DNA from: Betaproteobacteria bacterium TMED156
GTDB lineage: Bacteria > Pseudomonadota > Gammaproteobacteria > Burkholderiales > Burkholderiaceae_A
NCBI GenBank assembly: GCA_002171155.1
Contig: NHHF01000111.1
Location: forward strand, 1,887 to 25,321
Length of the DNA: 23,435 nt
Direction of reading: 5' to 3'
The notes under the pieces are model-generated. The model was given only the letters and a program-made list of their open reading frames with translations. It made no database searches and was not told the origin of the DNA. Below are positions 1 to 7,573 of this stretch, one piece after another. Every line of letters starts with the position of its first letter. Position 1 is the stretch's first letter. A program made the translations under genes and the position numbers.

Positions 1-2483
1 GCAAACCACTGGAATGCCGCATTATCATTGAAAGCAATAGTTCTTAATGCTATGTGTGAAGCTGGAACAACAACGTTGTTACCTGCTAAATCAGTTGATA
101 GTGCTGATGGATAGTAAACAGCTGAATATGTGTTGCTTGATACTAAACCGTCTTCACCGTTAGTTGTTGCATTTGCTGAATTTGAAATCCAGTTAGATAC
201 TTCTGAAGGAGTTTTTAATCTAAATGGAGCATCAAGAATAATAAATGCTGTTTCTTTTCTCGCTGTATTAAGAGCAATCATTTCATCATATGTTTCTGAG
301 TAACCTGGACAAGCCATTAAGTTAAAGAATCTTGAATCTGCTCTAATTTCATCATTTGAAGTAAACACGGCTTGTAAAGCTGTTACAACAACTTGTCTCT
401 GTGCTTTTCTTCCCATGAATGGAGAACCATCTGCTTTGTTACCTGCCGCATTAATCCAAATTGGACCAATATCTGTGCTGTTAACAATGTATGATGCTTT
501 GTATTCTTTTACGTTATAACCTGATACTCTAGTGTTATATAATAATGTACCTTCTGCATAGTTAGCCGGATCAGTTGCATCTGAATTAAATGATGCATAT
601 GGTGAACCCCAACCTTGTGCTGAAGTTGTAGTACCTGCTGGATTACCTACTGCATCACCAAACACAATGCCTGAAGCTGATGATTGATCAGTGTTATCTA
701 GTAATACCCATGCACTTGTACCTGTGTTGTATCTGTAAATTTTTGGATATGCTTCTAACTCATTTGAGTCAATCCAAATGTCACCGTTTTCAAGTGCTGT
801 ACCATCTGATTGTTTAGTTGGCTCTGATGAAACCATTTGTAAGTCTCTTATACCAGTTGCCATACCGTTTTTACCTGTGTTAACATTACCTGCTGTAAAT
901 GTATCTTTTGAGTTTGCGTATGCAAACCATTTCATAGTACCACCGTCATTTTCAGCAACATAAATGTCTGCTGTTAAATTAGTGTCATACCATAAAGTAC
1001 CATCTACTGGTGATGTTGTTGGTGCATTAGCTGATGCTTCATAAGCCAAATCACTCCAAATTGAAGCCATGTACCATGAATCCGAACCTGAAGCCATATT
1101 GTCTGTGAAACCTAATGTTGCTGTTGTTACACCAATTACAGTCCCTGCTGTTGCTGTATCTTCAACCCAAATGTTTTTACCATTTGTTCTTTCAAGTTTT
1201 AAGTACTCTTTTGTACCTGAACTTGCTTCAATTGAAGCAACAACTGTTTTAGCTGTTAAATTAGTATCGTTGTTAATACCTGCTACTATTTCTGCAAGTG
1301 TTACATTTGAACCTGCTCCGCCGCCTGCTGTTATGCTTACGTCTTGGTTACAAATATTAAGTTTAACACCTGTTTCAGAACCAGTTAAGTCAATACCATT
1401 ACCTGAAAGATCTGCTGTCCCAGTAGCCGTTGTTGTAGTTGCAGAACCTCTTAATCTAATTGTATATTCTACTTCTGGTGTAGAGTTATTAGCTGTTTGT
1501 TTGTATGTTGCATTGTCAATTCTATCATTGTTCCATGCCGCATCATCTTCATCATCAAATCTAACGTACAATGAATTTGTTGCTGGTGTTAAGGCTGTTA
1601 CAGCATTGTCATCATCACCATATAATGGTGCTGAAATTGTTGACCATGTGTTAGTGCTTGTTGAATAGTATTTTACTACTACGTTAGCACCACCGCCAAC
1701 TGCTGTTGATTTAACCCAAACTGATCCTGCCACTGATGCACTTGGAGCCGAACCTGAACCTGGCTGTATGAATACAGCTGGTGTACCTGATTTTGCGGCA
1801 ATCCATGTATCCGCACCACATTGGTACCATAGTCCTGAGACTTTTTCCCAAAGTTTTGCAGTTGCAATTCCGTTTGTTGCGTTTGTACCGTTAGCAACAA
1901 TAACAAAGTCACCGTTTGCACCGTATGATGCTTTTGGTGATCTTTCTGTATCGTTGTTTACGTTTGATGTTGCCGCTGTGTTCGGCTCGTCAGTTAATAC
2001 TGCTGGAGTTTTTTTACTCCAATTTGTACCATCTGCTTGGTATACACCCCAATTAGTTGACGCTGTGTCTAACCAATATGTTCCGTTGTTTGGTGTACCT
2101 GCTGGAACATTAGTTGAGCCTGTAAGTTGAGCTAAATCTACATTAGCACGAACTACGTATGCTCTATTTGAAATTCCTAAATATGAATATGCGGATAATA
2201 ATCCGTATTCATTTCTTTCATCACCTGGTAACATTGTTGAACCAGCTGAATAAAATGTTGGTGTACCGAATGTTGATAACAGTTCTCTTTGTGAACCAAT
2301 TAAATACGCTTTACCCACGTTTGCACTTGTAGTACCAATTGCTGTTGAATTTGTAGTGCTTGGATCAGCTTTGTCTTGTGCTGATGCTACTACAAATAAA
2401 GGCACTGTACCTTGTGATGCGCCGGCGTAAAACGATTCATCAGTTACTGTAACTGAAACACCCGGTGAAACTAAATCTGGCAT
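1..2483 (-). CDS. 18: Tail sheath protein (gp18-like), C-terminus cut by window edge
   Basis: Contractile tail sheath subunit that polymerises round the tail tube and contracts on infection. I translated this strand by hand: 827 codons are open from ATG 2483 to the window edge. The N-terminus (MPDLVSPGVSVTVTDESFYA) and the later stretch with NARKETAFIILDAP-like spacing, then NNVVVPASHIALRTI, fit the T4/cyanophage gp18 family. The open part already exceeds T4 gp18 (659 aa). The excess is an insert-rich middle (about residues 120-620) holding five Trp-rich modules of the form GxxWxDT...WGxY. The start is supported by AAGGAGAG just upstream. A late-type promoter (2537-2544) and an 8-bp-stem hairpin (2507-2527) lie in the leader. 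The gene is transcribed away from the HNH gene. Family assignment is confident; the stop lies beyond base 1. Confidence 0.88.
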   Translation of the reverse strand, partial: MPDLVSPGVSVTVTDESFYAGASQGTVPLFVVASAQDKADPSTTNSTAIGTTSANVGKAYLIGSQRELLSTFGTPTFYSAGSTMLPGDERNEYGLLSAYSYLGISNRAYVVRANVDLAQLTGSTNVPAGTPNNGTYWLDTASTNWGVYQADGTNWSKKTPAVLTDEPNTAATSNVNNDTERSPKASYGANGDFVIVANGTNATNGIATAKLWEKVSGLWYQCGADTWIAAKSGTPAVFIQPGSGSAPSASVAGSVWVKSTAVGGGANVVVKYYSTSTNTWSTISAPLYGDDDNAVTALTPATNSLYVRFDDEDDAAWNNDRIDNATYKQTANNSTPEVEYTIRLRGSATTTTATGTADLSGNGIDLTGSETGVKLNICNQDVSITAGGGAGSNVTLAEIVAGINNDTNLTAKTVVASIEASSGTKEYLKLERTNGKNIWVEDTATAGTVIGVTTATLGFTDNMASGSDSWYMASIWSDLAYEASANAPTTSPVDGTLWYDTNLTADIYVAENDGGTMKWFAYANSKDTFTAGNVNTGKNGMATGIRDLQMVSSEPTKQSDGTALENGDIWIDSNELEAYPKIYRYNTGTSAWVLLDNTDQSSASGIVFGDAVGNPAGTTTSAQGWGSPYASFNSDATDPANYAEGTLLYNTRVSGYNVKEYKASYIVNSTDIGPIWINAAGNKADGSPFMGRKAQRQVVVTALQAVFTSNDEIRADSRFFNLMACPGYSETYDEMIALNTARKETAFIILDAPFRLKTPSEVSNWISNSANATTNGEDGLVSSNTYSAVYYPSALSTDLAGNNVVVPASHIALRTIAFNDNAAFQWF

Positions 2484-2506
2484 TGTAATCTCTCCTTCAA
2501 TAAAAT

Positions 2507-2527
2507 ATGACAACTACCTGTTGTCAT
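2507..2527 (-). promoter_or_regulatory. Leader hairpin with AGGTA loop upstream of gp18
   Basis: Read on the minus strand: 5' arm ATGACAAC, loop AGGTA, 3' arm GTTGTCAT. The 8-bp stem is perfect with a 5-nt loop, lying between the late promoter and the Shine-Dalgarno of gp18. It could stabilise the mRNA or bind a translational regulator. The same loop recurs at the 116-aa gene (18542-18562). Confidence 0.6.
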
Positions 2528-2536
2528 GTTATACAT

Positions 2537-2544
2537 TATTTATT
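2537..2544 (-). promoter_or_regulatory. Late-type promoter for gp18 (AATAAATA)
   Basis: AATAAATA on the minus strand, about 55 bases upstream of the gp18 ATG. It matches the NNTAAATA box found before most structural genes here and resembles the T4 late promoter TATAAATA. A second overlapping TAAATA register lies 4 bases upstream. Confidence 0.55.
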
Positions 2545-2600
2545 TAAAGTTGGGTAAAAGAGGGTGGTTTAAGCACCTATATTTTCCCCTTTAAAAGGGC

Positions 2601-2608
2601 AGTAAATA
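2601..2608 (+). promoter_or_regulatory. Late-type promoter for the HNH gene (AGTAAATA)
   Basis: AGTAAATA ends five bases before the ATG at 2614 (TAAATA-caagt-ATG). If initiation falls 5-6 bases after the box, as at T4 late promoters, the transcript would start at or next to the ATG. No Shine-Dalgarno is visible. Confidence 0.5.
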
Positions 2609-2613
2609 CAAGT

Positions 2614-2970
2614 ATGACAGAGAATAGACCATTATGTAATAAATGTAAGTCAAGACCAAGCGCCTTTAATTATAAAAAAGGTGATAAGACTTACTATCGT
2701 AAAATGTGCGATAAATGTATACGTTTAAGCAAAGGAAAGGGTGTTAGTTCATCTGCTACATGGCAACAAAGCGGATATAGAAAAAAAGCCATATGTGAAA
2801 AATGTGGCTTCAAAGCAAAACATTCTGCACAATTAGATGTGTATCATATCGATGGAGATTTACGTAATAGTGCTGTTAATAATTTAAAAACTATATGTGC
2901 TAATTGCCAACGTATTATGACTGTGGATCAATTTAAATGGCGTCAAGGTGATTTAATGCCAGATGTTTAA
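2614..2970 (+). CDS. Small HNH/zinc-finger nuclease-like protein
   Basis: 118-aa protein with three CxxC pairs (Cys8/11, Cys32/35, Cys61/64) followed by an HNH-like core: VYHIDGD at 76-82 (His78, Asp80), conserved Asn/Leu spacing, then CANCQ (Cys95/98). The usual last HNH His is Gln99 here, so catalysis is uncertain. In the HNH superfamily this layout is a beta-beta-alpha-metal nicking/cleaving fold with structural zinc. Similar small genes are frequent in marine T4-like genomes. It lies alone on the plus strand between gp18 and the dNMP kinase, and its stop overlaps the kinase stop by three bases (convergent). It could be a free-standing homing-type nuclease or a packaging/DNA-processing factor; it does not interrupt a gene here. 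Translation may be leaderless. Confidence 0.7.
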   Translation: MTENRPLCNKCKSRPSAFNYKKGDKTYYRKMCDKCIRLSKGKGVSSSATWQQSGYRKKAICEKCGFKAKHSAQLDVYHIDGDLRNSAVNNLKTICANCQRIMTVDQFKWRQGDLMPDV

Positions 2971-3629
2971 AAAGTTTGTGTTGCTTTTTTTTGTTTAGAA
3001 ACATTAGTTAAAACTTTTGCTACACTATTAACTTTGTCTGTTAACTGTTCTAATGAACCGTTATTTTCAATTATAAAGTCTACTAGCACCCCAGTATGAT
3101 CCCATTCACTAGCATGGATACCAATGTCTGATAATTGCTGTTCAGCAAAAGCATCACCTTCTTGTGCTTGTTTGGCTATTTCTGTCCAGTGTGGATCTTC
3201 ACCACGTTTTACTCTAATAGTAAATCCACCCATTTGTTTTACAAAGGCTAGTTCATTTCTAAAACGACAGTCTGTGACAATAGTTGGTTTTTGACCGCCT
3301 GCTACGTATCTGTGTTCTAAACTGTCTAACCAAATTTTATGATGGAAAGATTCTCTCATTATTTCAGTACCAATGATTTGTAATGCAAGTCTTGGTGTAA
3401 AATTTTTAATTGCTAATTTATTAGCCCAGTATGGATCAACACATTCTCTAAAGTGTCTACTATGATCTGTATCACCTTCTAGTGTTTTTCGGGGCCAATT
3501 AAATATGTTTGATACCACATCCTTTAATGGTGCCGCAAATGAATCTCTTTTATATTCATGTTGTGATGCTAGAATATCTGCTACGGTATTTTTACCACTA
3601 CCGATCCAGCCTACTAATCCAATAATCAA
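2967..3629 (-). CDS. 1: Deoxynucleoside monophosphate kinase (T4 gp1-like)
   Basis: Phosphorylates dNMPs (in T4: dGMP, dTMP and hydroxymethyl-dCMP) to dNDPs for phage DNA synthesis, in the cytoplasm. 220 aa, close to T4 gp1. The P-loop GWIGSGKNT is at residues 7-15. TDCRFRNE in the middle corresponds to the T4 VPDTRQDHE region, and IIENNGSLEQL near the end matches the T4 VITNDGSLEEL segment. The start is a TTG at 3629, chosen because GAGGTGG lies a few bases upstream and the reading begins right at the P-loop beta strand; no ATG is suitably placed. It follows the 86-aa gene with one base between stop and start, so the two are probably co-translated from the early-type promoter at 3898-3926. 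T4-specific base modification cannot be inferred from this gene alone. Confidence 0.85.
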   Translation of the reverse strand: MIIGLVGWIGSGKNTVADILASQHEYKRDSFAAPLKDVVSNIFNWPRKTLEGDTDHSRHFRECVDPYWANKLAIKNFTPRLALQIIGTEIMRESFHHKIWLDSLEHRYVAGGQKPTIVTDCRFRNELAFVKQMGGFTIRVKRGEDPHWTEIAKQAQEGDAFAEQQLSDIGIHASEWDHTGVLVDFIIENNGSLEQLTDKVNSVAKVLTNVSKQKKATQTF

Positions 3630-3630
3630 T

Positions 3631-3891
3631 TTACCACCTCAATTTTAATTGTGTTGCTATATCTTCGCTATTTACTTTAACAGTTAATTCGTCACAACCT
3701 GCATCTTCCCACAACCAGTCTTTTTCATATTTGTAACCAAGCATACCCATATAATTAGCTACTCTGGCAACGGCATCAACTTCTCTATAGTTGGCATTAA
3801 GAGCACCGCCCTCAACACTTGTGCCTGTTGATTGTCCTATGTATTCGTCTCTTTTGGAAATTTTATCTATGTCTAAAGTAATTTCAATCAT
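3631..3891 (-). CDS. Conserved small protein of unknown function, 86 aa
   Basis: I do not recognise this protein. It is a compact acidic protein starting MIEITLDIDK with one Cys (residue 66), a KDWLWED patch and no membrane segment. An upstream in-frame ATG at 3909 would add six residues (MLYYNS). That ATG overlaps the -10 element of the predicted promoter (TACTAT 3898-3903), so transcripts from it could not include it, and I take ATG 3891. This ATG lies 7 bases after the -10, giving a predicted leaderless mRNA. It is followed one base later by the TTG of the dNMP kinase, suggesting a two-gene early operon and perhaps a nucleotide-metabolism link (inference only). Confidence 0.6.
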   Translation of the reverse strand: MIEITLDIDKISKRDEYIGQSTGTSVEGGALNANYREVDAVARVANYMGMLGYKYEKDWLWEDAGCDELTVKVNSEDIATQLKLRW

Positions 3892-3897
3892 GCTATT

Positions 3898-3926
3898 ATA
3901 GTATAACATTATCTGTATCTTGTCAA
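3898..3926 (-). promoter_or_regulatory. Early, sigma-70-type promoter for the 86-aa/dNMP kinase pair
   Basis: On the minus strand, consensus -35 TTGACA (3921-3926), 17-bp spacer, -10 TACTAT (3898-3903). It begins seven bases after the gp13 stop codon, separating the nucleotide-metabolism pair from the late gene upstream. The predicted start site coincides with ATG 3891. Confidence 0.6.
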
Positions 3927-3932
3927 TTGGAA

Positions 3933-4682
3933 TTATCCAATTATTATACCAAGTGGATCTCCACCATCTGTATAATTTCTTATTTCTTCTTCTAATCTAT
4001 CTAATGACGCTTGAGCTTCTGCTTTAAGATCAGCACCATTTAGTGTAACACCACCTTGGGCACCAGGTAATTGGCCAAATTTAGATCTTGCTTCACCTAA
4101 CATCATTTTACACTGTGCAAGTGCATATTCTCTGATCCATGACTTTGCATATGGATCATCTAACAATGTTTCGTCTGTGCGTAACATATAAACTTGAAGT
4201 AATAATGTTTCTGCATTTCTTGGTCTTCTAATAATTGTAAATTTTTTTGTTACTGTATCCCAAGTAAAATTAATCTTATTACCAAACAATCTACCAATAG
4301 TTTCTTGATATTGACTAAATGCTTCCCAGGTAGTTAATCCACCAATTCTTCCTGCTTGTAAAAAATACAAGTTTGTATAGGCAATTTCAAATGGGTCCAC
4401 ATCAATTCCTGATTGCTGATCTGAACCTAAAGCACGTCTAAATGTTTCACGTACTTCAATAACTTCTTTTGGTAATGTGTACTCGTTTGTGTCTTTTTGC
4501 ATTTGCAAAAATAATGTTGCTTCTTCATTGGCATTTGATGATCTTTGTCTAAATCTATCAAAGGCTAAATCTAATCCTTGATTATAGTGTTTAGGATCAA
4601 GTTCAACATCCACCATGCCGTCACCAAGTAGGTTACGCATATCTTCAATAATTTTATCTCTATTTGATTTATCTTTGGCCAT
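3933..4682 (-). CDS. 13: Neck / head-completion protein (gp13-like)
   Basis: 249 aa. In T4, gp13 with gp14 forms the neck that seals the DNA-filled head and joins it to the tail. Features resembling marine gp13 proteins are the N-terminal helical segment with LDPKHYNQGLDLAFDRFRQR, a central segment with DPFEIAYTNLYF and a late beta stretch (TKKFTIIRRPRN). The C-terminal part has YAKSWIREYALAQCKMMLG, then KFGQLPGAQGGVTLNG and a LDRLEEEIRNY helix. It is shorter than T4 gp13 (309 aa). ATG 4682 has AGGA seven bases upstream and a late-type promoter at 4701-4708. Unlike T4, it does not run in the same direction as the gp14-like and gp15 genes; they lie divergently across the 312-aa gene. Confidence 0.75.
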   Translation of the reverse strand: MAKDKSNRDKIIEDMRNLLGDGMVDVELDPKHYNQGLDLAFDRFRQRSSNANEEATLFLQMQKDTNEYTLPKEVIEVRETFRRALGSDQQSGIDVDPFEIAYTNLYFLQAGRIGGLTTWEAFSQYQETIGRLFGNKINFTWDTVTKKFTIIRRPRNAETLLLQVYMLRTDETLLDDPYAKSWIREYALAQCKMMLGEARSKFGQLPGAQGGVTLNGADLKAEAQASLDRLEEEIRNYTDGGDPLGIIIG

Positions 4683-4700
4683 TTTAATATCCTATACTTG

Positions 4701-4708
4701 TATTTATT
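4701..4708 (-). promoter_or_regulatory. Late-type promoter for gp13 (AATAAATA)
   Basis: AATAAATA on the minus strand followed by CAAGTAT, the same downstream bases as at the HNH gene. It sits between the 312-aa gene stop and the gp13 Shine-Dalgarno (AGGA 4690-4693), giving a short leader. Confidence 0.55.
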
Positions 4709-4711
4709 TTA

Positions 4712-5650
4712 TTATTGGAAAATACGGACTAGTACAGTATCCTTATTCAATCGTCCGTTAAGTTTAGTTTCAGTAGTAGTTAATGCGTTAAAGGTGTTCT
4801 TAATCGCTTGTAAACCCCCCGTATTTAGCTTTTCCAGTACATCTTGGGGTTTACGTACTGTTTTCTGTAAACCAGTGCTTAAATCGTAATTTAATAGGGT
4901 AGTTCCTTTTAATGTTATGCCATGGTGTTTATGTGTAGCTTCATATATACCTAACTTCCTATTATTGGTATTAAATACTATCACTGCTGTACACCCAATT
5001 AGATTAATTGGATTTTCAGAAACTAATTTATATTTTTCATCTTCTGCTTTATATTTGACTTTTTTAGCCATTTTTTCTTTTGATGGTGGCTTATACTTGC
5101 GTGGCTTACGTTGTTTCTTTTTATTTGCTTCCCAAATATCACAATCTTTATACACACGTTCCCACCAAGCAATATGTTGCTTCATTTCAACTTTTGAATA
5201 TCCTTCAAAACTTTCTACATAATCTTGCTGTTCATCTGTACGCTCACTTGATTTGATGTCTCTATATTTTAGTCCTTTAGCTTGTTCGTCAATATGTAGG
5301 TCTATTTGTGCTTTAATCATCTTCATAAAGGCACCTGGTATATCATGCATTGTGAAATAATCATATGCTTTGAACTTCTTTGGATCACCTTTTTTCGCCC
5401 ATACTTCTTCAAAAGCATCATCAATATCACTCATAATATACATCAATCGAACACGCATACGATCTTGTATTGAAGGTTTTTTTGGCTTTTCTTCAACTGG
5501 TTCTGATTCAGTAGATTCTTCTACAACTGACTTTTCCTCTACAGGTTGTTCAGCTACTTGTGGCACAGTTTCAGTGCGATCTTCGTCTAAACGCCTTAAG
5601 AAATCTGGTATATCCAGCAATTTGTCATTTTTCAATTTTTTTCCATCCAT
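4712..5650 (-). CDS. Conserved T4-like phage protein of unknown function, 312 aa
   Basis: I cannot name its function. Residues 25-65 are a low-complexity Glu/Val/Pro/Ser-rich acidic linker. Residues 65-180 are charged and probably helical, with the Trp-rich stretch IAWWERVYKDCDIWE. Residues 180-205 are strongly basic (KKKQRKPRKYKPPSKEK). The C-terminal third is compact (NLIGCTAVIVFNTNNRKLGIY, then KGTTLLNYD, ending TKLNGRLNKDTVLVRIF). Similar hypotheticals occur, from memory, in marine T4-like genomes. The basic middle suggests nucleic-acid contact (inference). It has a near-consensus sigma-70 promoter (5668-5695), so it is probably expressed early, unlike its divergent structural neighbour at 5735. 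Its transcript could run into gp13. Confidence 0.65.
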   Translation of the reverse strand: MDGKKLKNDKLLDIPDFLRRLDEDRTETVPQVAEQPVEEKSVVEESTESEPVEEKPKKPSIQDRMRVRLMYIMSDIDDAFEEVWAKKGDPKKFKAYDYFTMHDIPGAFMKMIKAQIDLHIDEQAKGLKYRDIKSSERTDEQQDYVESFEGYSKVEMKQHIAWWERVYKDCDIWEANKKKQRKPRKYKPPSKEKMAKKVKYKAEDEKYKLVSENPINLIGCTAVIVFNTNNRKLGIYEATHKHHGITLKGTTLLNYDLSTGLQKTVRKPQDVLEKLNTGGLQAIKNTFNALTTTETKLNGRLNKDTVLVRIFQ

Positions 5651-5667
5651 ACTGCTATATATACATC

Positions 5668-5695
5668 ATTATACATAATTCACGAGTTTTGTCAA
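5668..5695 (-). promoter_or_regulatory. Early, sigma-70-type promoter for the 312-aa gene
   Basis: On the minus strand, TTGACA (5690-5695), 16-bp spacer, TATAAT (5668-5673): both hexamers are perfect. The ATG follows 17 bases after the -10, leaving a leader of about 10 bases with no clear Shine-Dalgarno. It faces away from the late promoter of the gp14-like gene. Confidence 0.65.
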
Positions 5696-5705
5696 TCTTT
5701 AGTTG

Positions 5706-5713
5706 AATAAATA
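5706..5713 (+). promoter_or_regulatory. Late-type promoter for the gp14-like/gp15 operon (AATAAATA)
   Basis: AATAAATA about 21 bases before ATG 5735, followed by an AAAGGA ribosome site. It shares the 84-bp divergent intergenic region with the early promoter of the 312-aa gene. Confidence 0.55.
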
Positions 5714-5734
5714 CTTACATAAAAGGATATTGAT

Positions 5735-7573
5735 ATGCCACGACTCAGCTTATGGAAACCACAAAAAGGTAACGATTACAAAATGATAGACCGTGTGATT
5801 CGCGAACATTTTAATGTTGGCGGAACTGGTGTTTTCATACACAAATACCTTGGTCCACATGCTCAAGCAAACAGCACAGATAGTACACAACCTGATAATT
5901 CAGTAGTACGTCCTAATAATATACAAGACTTATTATTTTTAGAAAATAGAGATCGTAAGTATGATGCTGACGTTTATGATATGCGTGGTGTATATCAGGT
6001 ACAAGATTCAGATTTTGATTTAACACAGTTTGGTGCATTTTTATCTAACGACACTATCTATATAACTTTCCATTTAAATGATATGGTTGATACATTAGGT
6101 AGAAAATTAATGAGCGGTGATGTATTAGAATTACCTCATCAACGTGATGATACAATGTTAGATATGGCACGTATTGAGTTCACTACAAAACCAGCAAAAA
6201 AATTTAGAAAAGGTGAAACTATTACCGGTGCAACAAGTGGTACGACTGCAACTGTAGTAAATTATAATCATAATGCAAAAGTTTTAAGAATGGTTACTGA
6301 TGGAGATTTTACTGTTGGTGAAACTGTTACAGGTACATCAAGTACAGCAACAGGTGACATTTCAGCATACTATCCAGAAGGTCCACAAGCAATTAATAGA
6401 TACTATGTTATTGAAGATGCCGCAAGAGGTAGTGATGGTTATTCACCAACTTGGTATCCACACATTTGGAGAGTGAAATGTACTCCATTAGTAGACAGTC
6501 CAGAATTTTCAGATATACTTGGCACTGGTGAACAAAAAGATGATTTACGAAATTTAATTTCAACATATCAATCAGAAATTGATATAGGTGATGCTATAAT
6601 TAATCAAGCACAAACAGAAGTTCCTAAACCAGGATACGAAACAGCACATCTATATGTAAACAAAGCTGACCAATTTATTCCTGGTAGCTTGTATGGACAT
6701 TGGCAAACAAATACTGCGTCATTTAAATTATACGAGTCAACAGAATCAAATTGGCAACCCTTTGATTACTTTGTAAGTTCAACGGCACCAACTGCCAATT
6801 ATAAAAACGGTGACTATTGGTTAGACACAACAAATACCAACTGGGGACTTTATGTTGGTAACGGTTCTGTGTGGAACAGCCAAGCTGTATCAATAGTTGA
6901 CTCAGCAAACATTGACGGTAGTACTAAAACACCAATATCATCATATGTACCCTCAACTGATTATGCTGTAGTAGTTTCAGATAGAAATGTTGGTGCAACG
7001 TATTTTAAAAAAGTTGCTAATGGTTCATGGGTAAAAATTGCAACGGATTCAACCACAGTAGGTTTACTTGGAGTCGATGTCGCTATCGGTACAACAGCAC
7101 CTTCAACTAATGCTAACGGAAAAATTTGGTGGAGAACAGAAACTAGTAATGGATTAAATATTTCATTTAAAAGATATTCATCAACTACAGACAGTTGGGT
7201 AACTAAAGATATCAAATTACACTCGAGTCAAGATTCTGCCAACAATGCATTTGGATTTAGTAATAAGGTTGGTGTACATGCCGGATCGGCAACACCACCA
7301 AATGGTATTGCTATTGCACACACAGGATCAAGTTTTCCTGCTTCATTAAATGACGGTGATTATGTACTACGTACAGATTACGAACCAAATAGATTATTTA
7401 AGAAAGCTGGAAATAGATTCATTAGAATATCAGATGACAACAGAGGAACATACTCTGCGGCAAATAGAATATTAAATACATTTGTGGAAAATACAGCAAG
7501 TAATACACAAACACCTGACGGTAAAGAACAGCAAGGTTTAAGTAAAGCAGTTAAACCTAGGACGGATGTATAA
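5735..7573 (+). CDS. Virion structural protein of the neck region, gp14-like (tentative)
   Basis: 612 aa. The N-terminus (MPRLSLWKPQKGNDYK, then FLENRDRKYD) and the block with DFDLTQFGAFLSNDTIYI and GRKLMSGDVLELPH are typical of a structural protein encoded just before gp15 in marine T4-like phages. The layout of that block, followed by YPHIWRVKCTPLVD, resembles the gp14 neck family, so it may be gp14 or a gp14-fold paralogue. Residues 150-205 hold two GETITG/GETVTG-type repeats inserted into the core. Residues about 345-560 carry Trp-rich GDYWLDT-type modules strikingly like those in gp18. ATG 5735 has AAAGGA seven bases upstream. The stop overlaps the gp15 start (TAATG), implying translational coupling. 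Structural role fairly sure; gp14 identity uncertain. Confidence 0.65.
   Translation: MPRLSLWKPQKGNDYKMIDRVIREHFNVGGTGVFIHKYLGPHAQANSTDSTQPDNSVVRPNNIQDLLFLENRDRKYDADVYDMRGVYQVQDSDFDLTQFGAFLSNDTIYITFHLNDMVDTLGRKLMSGDVLELPHQRDDTMLDMARIEFTTKPAKKFRKGETITGATSGTTATVVNYNHNAKVLRMVTDGDFTVGETVTGTSSTATGDISAYYPEGPQAINRYYVIEDAARGSDGYSPTWYPHIWRVKCTPLVDSPEFSDILGTGEQKDDLRNLISTYQSEIDIGDAIINQAQTEVPKPGYETAHLYVNKADQFIPGSLYGHWQTNTASFKLYESTESNWQPFDYFVSSTAPTANYKNGDYWLDTTNTNWGLYVGNGSVWNSQAVSIVDSANIDGSTKTPISSYVPSTDYAVVVSDRNVGATYFKKVANGSWVKIATDSTTVGLLGVDVAIGTTAPSTNANGKIWWRTETSNGLNISFKRYSSTTDSWVTKDIKLHSSQDSANNAFGFSNKVGVHAGSATPPNGIAIAHTGSSFPASLNDGDYVLRTDYEPNRLFKKAGNRFIRISDDNRGTYSAANRILNTFVENTASNTQTPDGKEQQGLSKAVKPRTDV

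Noticed and set aside
1069..2130. Plus-strand open frames across the sheath gene
   Set aside because: They are shadows of the gp18 reading frame, which is open throughout on the other strand and has family similarity.
2490..2613. CCCTTT-A-AAAGGG near 2587-2599 as a terminator
   Set aside because: The symmetric arms leave a one-base loop; any real hairpin would be short, and no gene ends just upstream on either strand.
2614..2970. HNH gene as a homing endonuclease in an intron or intein
   Set aside because: It lies between complete genes and I see no split gene or intron structure around it.
3892..3909. Longer 92-aa form of the 86-aa protein
   Set aside because: Its ATG lies within the predicted -10 region of its own promoter.
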